This document shows positions 8,701 to 16,115 of a DNA stretch of 37,860 nucleotides, one piece after another. The stretch comes from Verrucomicrobiia bacterium (GTDB lineage Bacteria; Verrucomicrobiota; Verrucomicrobiia; Limisphaerales; JAYPXF01): assembly GCA_016779125.1 (NCBI GenBank), contig JADHOF010000006.1, positions 1 to 37,860 of the forward strand, in the 5' to 3' direction. The translations under genes and the position numbers were made by a program. Position 1 is the stretch's first letter. Each line of letters starts with the position of its first letter. The notes under the pieces were generated by a model. That model made no database searches, was not told the origin of the DNA, and saw only the letters and a list, made by a program, of their open reading frames with translations.

Positions 8701-9239
8701 GCAGCCCAGGTCCGAATCGCAGCCTCGCGGCAATTCGCCGCTGGCGCTCCCCGATCAGCGGCACCGTTTCAATTGACGGAATTCTGGAACATCTCGGCAA
8801 TGAAGGTGACGGAATGGAAGCTTACATTGTGTTCAAGGAGCAGTTCGAAGTCGGGCGGTTTATTGCCTTCAATGGCGATCAACCCACCAAGGTTCCCAAG
8901 CTGCGTGTGGCGGCGGGCGACACCATCGATTTCGTCGTGAATTGCCGCGGAAACGATAATGGTGACGTCTTCTATTGGGCTCCGACGATCAAGGCGACCT
9001 CCGGGCAGAGCGACACGACGGGAGTAGTAGAAGCCTTTTTTGCCGGGGGCGGTGGGAACGGCGGAGGAATGGGTGGAATGGGCGGTGCCGCCGCTGCGGC
9101 TGCGGTTCGCAAGAACACTTGGAACGCTTCGCAGGATTTTTACGTGGAGCAGGAAGACGCGGCGCTTCGCATGCTGACCTCTTGGGAGAAGTTTGCCCAC
9201 GTGTTGCTGCTCTCGAACGAAATGATGTTCTTCGATTGA
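5730..9239 (+). CDS. PSCyt1/DUF1549/DUF1553 (PSD1-type) protein with a C-terminal beta-rich insertion and Gly/Ala-rich tract
   Basis: Signal peptide; PSCyt1 CYDCH haem motif ([22 protein letters not shown]); DUF1549 ([45 protein letters not shown]); DUF1553 ([18 protein letters not shown]...[13 protein letters not shown]). Start set at ATG 5730. Confidence 0.9.
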   Translation: [1169 protein letters not shown]

Positions 9240-9271
9240 GATCCTGCCGGTCTCGTTGACACTTGCGCCAG

Positions 9272-9303
9272 AGGGACTGTCTTCGGACAGTCCCTTTGTT
9301 CTT
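9272..9303 (+). terminator. Intrinsic terminator-like hairpin with UUCG tetraloop, abutting the next start codon
   Basis: AGGGACTGTC-TTCG-GACAGTCCCT followed by TTGTTCTT and then ATG at 9304. Confidence 0.75.
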
Positions 9304-10419
9304 ATGAAGGCCCACATCGCCATGCTCGCCTGTGTCGTCCGCGTGACCTCTGCTCCCGCAGGGGAGCTTCCACCGGATCTGATGTCTTTCTTTCAGCCGC
9401 CCTCAGAATTTGTCGGGGATACCTCCGGATACGGCACGATTCTACGCTTCGACGATGGTCGATCGGTTGACACTCCGGCGGATTGGTCGGGTCGTCGCGC
9501 GGAGATTCTGGACAACTGGCATTCACTGATGGGGCGATGGCCGGATCCGGTGGAGAATTTCGAAACAGAGATCCTGGAGACGAAGACGCGGGAGGATTTC
9601 ATTCAGCAAAAGCTTCGTTTTCGTTGGAGTCCGAACGAGAAAACGACCGGCTACCTGTTGCTGCCAAAAGGACCGGGTCCGCATCCGGCCGTCGTGACGG
9701 TGTTTTACGAGCCTGAGACCGCCATCGGGCTGGGAAGGCCGGACCGAGATTTCGCGCTTCAACTTGTCCGCCGCGGGTTTGTCGCGCTTTCGCTTGGTAC
9801 GAGTGAAACCACGGCGGCCAAGACTTACTCGATTTACTGGCCCAATCGCGAACGGGCTGAAGTGCAGCCACTTTCGATGCTGGCCTGTGCGACGGCGAAC
9901 GCGTGGCGAATGCTTTCGGCGAGGCCGGAGGTGGACGAAAAGCGCATCGGAATCGTCGGCCACTCGTATGGCGGCAAATGGGCGATGTTCGCCTCGTGCC
10001 TGTTCGAGGGATTCGCCTGCGCGGCATGGTCCGACCCGGGCATTGTGTTCGATGATAATCGTCCGAGTGTGAACTACCACGAACCATGGTATCTGGGTTA
10101 TGAGCCTCCGCCCTGGCGAAAACGTGGCCCGATCTCGGCGTCCAATCCCGCGACGGGGCTGTATCCGCGCTTGCGCGCGTCCGGTCGGGATTTGCATGAG
10201 CTGCATGCCTTGATGGCTCCGCGGCCGTTTTTGGTTTCGGGCGGGAGCGAGGATTCGCCGCGCCGTTGGCGTGCTTTGAATCGAACCCGAGAGGTCTACG
10301 ATCTGTTGGGAGTCCCCGGGAGGATCGGAATGAGCAATCGCCCGGAGCACTCACCGAACGCGGAGTCTAACGAAGTCATCGCCCGTTTCTTCGAGCACTT
10401 TTTGGGTTCCGCTCGCTGA
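9304..10419 (+). CDS. Alpha/beta hydrolase (acetyl-xylan/glucuronoyl esterase-like)
   Basis: Nucleophile elbow GHSYGG (KRIGIVGHSYGGKWAM); later LMAPRPFLVSGGSED and RPEHSPN acid/His regions. Confidence 0.75.
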   Translation: MKAHIAMLACVVRVTSAPAGELPPDLMSFFQPPSEFVGDTSGYGTILRFDDGRSVDTPADWSGRRAEILDNWHSLMGRWPDPVENFETEILETKTREDFIQQKLRFRWSPNEKTTGYLLLPKGPGPHPAVVTVFYEPETAIGLGRPDRDFALQLVRRGFVALSLGTSETTAAKTYSIYWPNRERAEVQPLSMLACATANAWRMLSARPEVDEKRIGIVGHSYGGKWAMFASCLFEGFACAAWSDPGIVFDDNRPSVNYHEPWYLGYEPPPWRKRGPISASNPATGLYPRLRASGRDLHELHALMAPRPFLVSGGSEDSPRRWRALNRTREVYDLLGVPGRIGMSNRPEHSPNAESNEVIARFFEHFLGSAR

Positions 10420-10458
10420 GGCTTTGCCAGCCACGGGCGCTGTGTGCATCCTCATCCC

Positions 10459-11757
10459 ATGTCTTTGAAGATCGAAAAAGTCGAGGCGCTTGATATCCGC
10501 TTTCCAACGTCGCGATCCCTCGACGGGTCGGATGCGATGAATCCTGATCCCGATTATTCAGCCGCGTATGTGATCTTGCACACCAGCGAACCCGGGCTGG
10601 AAGGACATGGGCTTACTTTCACCATTGGGCGGGGGAACGAAATCTGTGTCGCGGCGATCAACGCGATCAAAGGGATGGTCGAGGGGCGCGATTTCTCCGA
10701 ATTCACATCACGGCCCGGCGAGTTTTGGAGAATGCTTGTCGGGGATAGTCAGCTTCGATGGCTTGGGCCGGAGAAGGGCGTCATCCATATGGCGACCGCC
10801 GCCGTGGTCAACGCGTTGTGGGATTTGTGGGCGAAGCTGCAGAAGAAGCCGCTCTGGAAACTTCTTGCCGACATGACTCCCGAGCAGCTTGTCGCGTGCG
10901 TCGATTTCCGCCACATCCACGACGCGTTGACGCCTCAACAGGCGATCGCCCTGCTGAAGGATAAGGAGGCTGGAAAGGCGGAGCGCGAGCGGGAGCTTTT
11001 GACGAAGGGATATCCGGCTTACACAACGTCTGCGGGTTGGCTCGGTTATGACGACGATAAAATTCGGCGTCTGTGTCGGGAGGCCTTGGCGGAAGGGTGG
11101 GATGCGATGAAGATCAAGGTTGGGCGCGATCTCAAGGATGACATTCGACGCTGCGAAATTATTCGGGAGGAGATCGGTCAAGATCGAAAGCTGATGACTG
11201 ACGCGAACCAGGTTTGGGAGGTGAATCAGGCGATCTCCTGGATGCGCGCCCTCGGCAGATTTAATCCCCATTGGATCGAGGAGCCGACAAGTCCGGACGA
11301 CATTGGCGGGCATCAGACGATTGGTCAGGCGATTGCCCCCATCAAGGTTGCCACCGGCGAGCACTGTCACAACCGGATCATGTTCAAACAGTTCATGCAG
11401 GCGGAGGCCATTGATTTTGTTCAAATTGACGCCTGTCGAATGGGGGGGGTGAACGAGGTTATCGCGGTCCTTCTGCTCGCCGCGCGGTTCGGTTTGCCCG
11501 TTTGTCCCCACGGCGGTGGCGTCGGGCTCTGCGAATATGTGCAGCATCTGTCGATGTTCGATTTCATCGCCGTCAGCGGGACGATGGAGGATCGGATGAT
11601 CGAATATGTCGATCACCTGCACGAACACTTCTTCGATCCCTGCCGGTTGAACATGGGGCGCTATTACGCGCCGTCGTTGCCCGGCTATAGCATCACGATG
11701 AAACCCGAATCGCTGGCCCGTTACCGGTTTCCCGAGGGTCCGGCCTGGACGGAATGA
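10459..11757 (+). CDS. L-fuconate dehydratase-like enolase superfamily enzyme
   Basis: Enolase-superfamily motifs: DAMKIKVG (KxK), MTDANQVW, HWIEEPTSPDDI, CPHGGGVGLCEYVQHL; N-terminus DIRFPTSRSLDGSDAMNPDPDYSAAYV typical of L-fuconate dehydratase/ENOSF1. Confidence 0.88.
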   Translation: MSLKIEKVEALDIRFPTSRSLDGSDAMNPDPDYSAAYVILHTSEPGLEGHGLTFTIGRGNEICVAAINAIKGMVEGRDFSEFTSRPGEFWRMLVGDSQLRWLGPEKGVIHMATAAVVNALWDLWAKLQKKPLWKLLADMTPEQLVACVDFRHIHDALTPQQAIALLKDKEAGKAERERELLTKGYPAYTTSAGWLGYDDDKIRRLCREALAEGWDAMKIKVGRDLKDDIRRCEIIREEIGQDRKLMTDANQVWEVNQAISWMRALGRFNPHWIEEPTSPDDIGGHQTIGQAIAPIKVATGEHCHNRIMFKQFMQAEAIDFVQIDACRMGGVNEVIAVLLLAARFGLPVCPHGGGVGLCEYVQHLSMFDFIAVSGTMEDRMIEYVDHLHEHFFDPCRLNMGRYYAPSLPGYSITMKPESLARYRFPEGPAWTE

Positions 11758-11770
11758 TTGGCTTGCCGGT

Positions 11771-12931
11771 CTAGATTGCGGCCGCGATGGCGTCTCCCAT
11801 TTCGGAGGTGCCGATCCGCCGGGCACCGGGATCGTGGCTGCTGAAGATGTCTCCCGTACGGCAGCCGTCGGAGATCGCCTTGCTCACGGCTGCGTCGATC
11901 GCATTGGCAGCCTCGTTCAAACCGAAGCTGTACCGCAGCATCATTGCGGATGAGAGAATCTGGGCGATCGGATTTGCCAGGTTTTTGCCGGCAATATCGG
12001 GCGCGGTGCCGCCGGCGGGCTCGTAAAGACCAAAGGTGATCCCGGCTTCCGTGTTGCCGAGACTCGCGCTGGGCAACATTCCGAGTGAGCCGGCAAGGGC
12101 TGCGGCCTCGTCGCTCAGGATGTCGCCGAACATGTTTTCGCACAGCATCACGTCGAACTGCGTCGGGTTGAGCATCATCTGCATCGCGCCGTTGTCGACG
12201 AACATGTGCTCGAGTTTCACGTCCGGATAGTTCTTGGCGACGCGTTCCACAACCTTGCGCCAGAGGATGCCGTTCTCCAGCACGTTCGCCTTGTCGATGC
12301 TGGTAAGCTTTTTGCGTCGCAGCTGCGCTGCCTTGAAACCGACGTGGGCGATGCGCTCAATTTCCGGTTCGGTGTAGACCATCGTATCAATGGCCCGTTC
12401 ATAGCGGAGGATGCGGCGGGTTTTTTTCTTGTCCTCCGGGTTGACGGAGTCTTTCTGCGTGACCAGCTCGGTGGTTTTCGGCTGGCCGAAATACATGCCG
12501 CCGGTGAGTTCGCGCACGACGAGCATGTCGATGCCTTCCCCTTGGCGCTCGGGTTTGAGCGGGCAGGCGTGGGCGAGCTGTTTTGGAAGGGTGACGGGAC
12601 GCAGGTTGGCGAAGAGGCCGAACTCCTTGCGTAGACGGAGCAGGGCGGCGCGTTCAGGCCGCTCCTCCTTCGGAATGGTCGGATCGCGATCCGGCAACCC
12701 GACGGAGCCGAAGAGAATCGCGTTGGAGTTGCGACAGAGCTCGAAGGTTTCGTCCGGCAGGGCCTTGCCGGCGGCGTCGATTCCGGCCCAGCCGACGGGG
12801 GCTTCGGTGATGTTGAGGGTGACGCCAAATCTGCCTTCAACGGCGCGCAGAACTTTCAGCGCTTCCGCCATCACTTCGGGACCGATTCCATCGCCCGCGA
12901 GTGCGGCGACATTAAAACTGTTTTCGCTCAT
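11771..12931 (-). CDS. leuB: 3-isopropylmalate dehydrogenase
   Basis: LAGDGIGPEVMAEALKVL, RELTGGMYFGQPK, YERAIDTMVYTEPEI, DKANVLENGILWRKVV, ENMFGDILSDEAA, EPAGGTAPDIAGKNLANP. Start at MSENSFN rather than the longer track ORF. Confidence 0.95.
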   Translation of the reverse strand: MSENSFNVAALAGDGIGPEVMAEALKVLRAVEGRFGVTLNITEAPVGWAGIDAAGKALPDETFELCRNSNAILFGSVGLPDRDPTIPKEERPERAALLRLRKEFGLFANLRPVTLPKQLAHACPLKPERQGEGIDMLVVRELTGGMYFGQPKTTELVTQKDSVNPEDKKKTRRILRYERAIDTMVYTEPEIERIAHVGFKAAQLRRKKLTSIDKANVLENGILWRKVVERVAKNYPDVKLEHMFVDNGAMQMMLNPTQFDVMLCENMFGDILSDEAAALAGSLGMLPSASLGNTEAGITFGLYEPAGGTAPDIAGKNLANPIAQILSSAMMLRYSFGLNEAANAIDAAVSKAISDGCRTGDIFSSHDPGARRIGTSEMGDAIAAAI

Positions 12932-13045
12932 GGGTGGGCGAAGATAGAAACAGGTTCCGCCGGTTAGAAGCAGAAACTCGAAGCGAAGCGTCCGGGAACG
13001 AGCATTGGACATTCGAAGGATGGCAGACCATGATTCGCCGGTCTT

Positions 13046-13735
13046 ATGGAAGACCTCCAGCCGACCATTTCACCCAGATCAAAGCCCTCTGACGCAGCTG
13101 CACGGGACCGTGCGAAGGGGCGCGTCGGGGACGCCTATCCGCGTATTCCCGGCATCAACGTACCCGCCGTGCTTTCCCGTTTGAATCTGTCCTGGGATGA
13201 ACTGCGGGATCGGTTACGGGATTTCTCGCTGAATCATGGACAATCCTTGGTCGAACTGCGCGGGGCCTTGGACGACGGCGACCATGCCGCAGCGCGTCGT
13301 CTGGCTGTGGAGATGGGGATTTCCGGCGCGAACTTTGGGGCCAGCGGATTGATGGAAAAAAGCCGGGCGCTCGAATTCGCCTTCCGGACGGGTGAAAAAT
13401 TCTATGAGCACCTCTATGACTCCTTGGAGATGGAGTTCAGCGGTCTGGTGGCCGGAGTGGAGCGTTTGAATGGCCAGGGCGCGATCGACGACGTGCGGGA
13501 TGTGATTCGTTCACTTTATGATTTTGCGGGACTTCGCGCCGCCTTTGACGATCTCCAGTCGCGCCTTCGAACAATGGAATGGATCGGGGCGGACGCGGCG
13601 TTGAAGCGCGTGCGCGAGCTGGGGATCCCGCCGGAAAGTCTGGAGGGCTTCCGAGAACTGGAGAAACTGGTTCGGGACCGATCGGCAGCCGACGCCCTCG
13701 AAATGACGGGTATCCTGAAACAAAACCTGGATTGA
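13046..13735 (+). CDS. Orphan HPt-like domain protein lacking the phospho-acceptor histidine (putative pseudo-HPt)
   Basis: Pattern of an HPt module as found at hybrid-kinase C-termini: IPGINVPAVLSRLNLSWDELRDRLRDFSLNHGQSLVELRGALDDGDHAAARRLAVEMGISGANFGASGLMEKSRALEFA, followed by the common C-terminal extension (LRAAFDDLQSRL...LEGFRELEKLVRDRSAADALEMTGIL). Confidence 0.6.
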   Translation: MEDLQPTISPRSKPSDAAARDRAKGRVGDAYPRIPGINVPAVLSRLNLSWDELRDRLRDFSLNHGQSLVELRGALDDGDHAAARRLAVEMGISGANFGASGLMEKSRALEFAFRTGEKFYEHLYDSLEMEFSGLVAGVERLNGQGAIDDVRDVIRSLYDFAGLRAAFDDLQSRLRTMEWIGADAALKRVRELGIPPESLEGFRELEKLVRDRSAADALEMTGILKQNLD

Positions 13736-13766
13736 TTTCCTCGGCCGCAATCGGCCCCGCCCCAAC

Positions 13767-14444
13767 ATGGTCACCGCAATTATCGTCGCCGCCGGCAAGG
13801 GCACCCGCATGGGGCCAAATGTGGACAAGCTCTTCCTCGAGGTTGCGGGACGACCGATTGTCGCTCACACGTGGGAGCGGTTTGATCGCTCGCCGAGCGT
13901 GGATGAGATCGTCCTCGTGGTCCGAGAGGGAATGCAGGCGGAATTTGAGGAGCTGGCGGGAGTGAACGGGTTTACCAAGCAATACCGAATGGTCGCCGGA
14001 GGGAAGGAGAGGCAGGACTCGGTGTGGAACGGAATACAGGCGGCGAATCCGTCCGCGGAGATCATAGCCATCCATGACGGAGCCCGCCCCTGCGTGACCG
14101 AGACGATCATTGCCGATTGTGTGCGCGCCGCGCGTGAACACGGAGCGGCGGTCGCGGCGTCCTCGGTGACCGACACGATCAAGGAAGCGACGGCGGACGG
14201 CCTGATCTCCCGGCATATCGATCGCTCCAAGCTGCGCGCGGTGCAGACGCCCCAGACGTTTCGAGCCGAGATTATTCGGAGTGCTTTGGGAGAGGCGCAG
14301 GCCCGGGGCATCGCGGTGACGGACGACACGGCTGCCTGCGACCTGATCGGCCAGACCGTTCGCCTGGTTGAGAGTGCGACGCCGAATCCAAAGGCGACTG
14401 CGCCTTCCGATATTCCGTGGCTGGAACTTCTGTTGAAGGCCTGA
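13767..14444 (+). CDS. ispD: 2-C-methyl-D-erythritol 4-phosphate cytidylyltransferase
   Basis: VTAIIVAAGKGTRMG, VVAGGKERQDSVWNG-like (MVAGGKERQDSVWNGI), IHDGARPCV, DTIKEA, RAVQTPQTFRAEII, TDDTAACDLIG. Confidence 0.93.
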   Translation: MVTAIIVAAGKGTRMGPNVDKLFLEVAGRPIVAHTWERFDRSPSVDEIVLVVREGMQAEFEELAGVNGFTKQYRMVAGGKERQDSVWNGIQAANPSAEIIAIHDGARPCVTETIIADCVRAAREHGAAVAASSVTDTIKEATADGLISRHIDRSKLRAVQTPQTFRAEIIRSALGEAQARGIAVTDDTAACDLIGQTVRLVESATPNPKATAPSDIPWLELLLKA

Positions 14445-14466
14445 CGGCGTGAGATCCGTTTCTGAA

Positions 14467-14497
14467 CCGGTTCCGGCCAAAAGCCGGTGGAAACCGG
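14467..14497. other. Imperfect hairpin in the ispD-Gfo/Idh intergenic region
   Basis: CCGGTT-CCGGC-CAAAA-GCCGG-TGGA-AACCGG: nested arms with a 3' bulge; no strong U tract. Confidence 0.4.
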
Positions 14498-14545
14498 GAT
14501 TTGCTCCGCGTGCGGACCGCCGCAAGCACTGGTGAATCTCGGTCG

Positions 14546-14574
14546 TTGACACTCCGTCTGATTCGCGAAATACA
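14546..14574 (+). promoter_or_regulatory. Candidate sigma70-like promoter for the Gfo/Idh/MocA gene
   Basis: TTGACA at 14546-14551, 17-bp spacer, AATACA at 14569-14574; the ATG at 14583 lies 8 nt past the -10. Confidence 0.3.
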
Positions 14575-14582
14575 TACGCCCC

Positions 14583-16034
14583 ATGAACGAATCCCCATTG
14601 TCTTCCAACACGCGCCGCGATTTTTTGAAAACCACCGGAGCTGTCACGGCGGCTGGCGCGCTGACAGGCGTGACGCTGCCCAAGGTGCATGCCGCGCATG
14701 ACGACACGATCAAGATTGGTCTGGTCGGTTGCGGTGGACGGGGGACCGGCGCGGTGCAGAACGCGCTCAATCTTTCCGCCGCCTTCGGCCCCATCAAGCT
14801 GGTCGGCATGGCGGATGTTTTCGACAGCCACATTGACAGCAAGCACAAGGCGTTGGAGCGGAAGTTCAAGGACAAGATGGACGTCCCGCCGGAACGTCGT
14901 TTTGTCAGCTTCGACGGCTACAAGAACGTGATCGACTCCGTCGGCAAGGGCGGCGTCGCGATCTTCACGACACCCTGCGCCTTCCGTTGGGTGCATTACC
15001 AATACGCGATCGAGCGGGGCGTCAACGTGTTCATGGAAAAGCCCGTCTGCCCGGACGCGCCGTCGGGGCGGAAGATGCTGGAGCTGAACGAGCTGGCGAT
15101 GAAGAAGAACCTGAAGGTCGGTGTCGGCCTGATGGTGCGCCACTGCCGCGGCCGGCGTGAATTGTGGAATCGTATTCAGGATGGGCAGATCGGCGAGATC
15201 ACCATGATGCGTGCCTACCGGATGGCCGGGAAGATCGCCTCCTTCAGTTCCAAATATCAGGTGGACGAGCCCGAATATCAGGAATGGTCCGAAACCCTTT
15301 ATCAGATCAAGCGCTTCCATAGCTTTCTGTGGCTCAGCGGCGGCGCGTTCAGCGATTACAACATCCATCAGATCGACGAGTGCTCCTGGATGAAGAACGA
15401 CTGGCCGATCGAGGCGCACGCGGTCGGCGGTCGGCATTACAAGACCGACATCAAGGACGGCAAGGAATGGGCGGACCAGAACTTCGACAGCTACGGCGTC
15501 GAGTACACCTACCCGGACGGAACGAAACTGATGTTCGACGGACGCAACATCATGGGCTGCTCGAACGAGATGGCCAGCTACGTCCACGGCACCAAGGGGT
15601 CCGGTGTGGTCTCCATGGGCGGACACACCCCGGGCAAAGTTCGACTTTTCAAGGATCACCACGTTTCCAAGAACGATCGCGCCGACAATATCCTGTGGGC
15701 CTACCCGCAGCCGGAGGCCAATCCATACGATTTGGAATGGGAAGACCTGATCAACGCCATTCGCAACGACGAGCCCTACAACGAGGTCGAACGCGGCGTG
15801 CGCGCCTCCATGGTCACGGCGATGGGCCGATTCGCGGCCCACACCGGCAAGATCACCCGCTGGGACGACTACAAGAACAACGATTTCTTCATGTCGCCGA
15901 ACGCCGACAAGATCACCTTCGACGGCCCCTCGCCGCTCCAACTCGATCCGGACGGCCGCTATCCGAAACCGATGCCGGGTGTCTTCTCCAAGGAAGAATA
16001 TCGGGCCAAGGTCGCTCCGAAGAAGGAGGCCTGA
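14583..16034 (+). CDS. Gfo/Idh/MocA family oxidoreductase with Tat signal
   Basis: NTRRDFLKTTGAVTAAGALTG Tat leader; IKIGLVGCGGRGTGAV nucleotide-binding motif; VNVFMEKPVC (EKP motif). Confidence 0.92.
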   Translation: MNESPLSSNTRRDFLKTTGAVTAAGALTGVTLPKVHAAHDDTIKIGLVGCGGRGTGAVQNALNLSAAFGPIKLVGMADVFDSHIDSKHKALERKFKDKMDVPPERRFVSFDGYKNVIDSVGKGGVAIFTTPCAFRWVHYQYAIERGVNVFMEKPVCPDAPSGRKMLELNELAMKKNLKVGVGLMVRHCRGRRELWNRIQDGQIGEITMMRAYRMAGKIASFSSKYQVDEPEYQEWSETLYQIKRFHSFLWLSGGAFSDYNIHQIDECSWMKNDWPIEAHAVGGRHYKTDIKDGKEWADQNFDSYGVEYTYPDGTKLMFDGRNIMGCSNEMASYVHGTKGSGVVSMGGHTPGKVRLFKDHHVSKNDRADNILWAYPQPEANPYDLEWEDLINAIRNDEPYNEVERGVRASMVTAMGRFAAHTGKITRWDDYKNNDFFMSPNADKITFDGPSPLQLDPDGRYPKPMPGVFSKEEYRAKVAPKKEA

Positions 16035-16055
16035 GCAGCGCCATCTCTTATCCCG

Positions 16056-16090
16056 AAAGGCCGGGCATTTCGCCCGGCCTTTCTTTTTCT
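16056..16090 (+). terminator. Intrinsic terminator downstream of the Gfo/Idh/MocA gene
   Basis: AAAGGCCGGGC-ATTTC-GCCCGGCCTTT followed by CTTTTTCT. Confidence 0.85.
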
Positions 16091-16115
16091 CCACCTTCAC
16101 TCCCACCATTGCCAC

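Noticed and set aside
14467-14497. Hairpin after ispD considered as an intrinsic terminator
   Set aside because: The stem is bulged and not followed by a U tract (GGGATTTGCTCC), so I list it only as a secondary-structure element.
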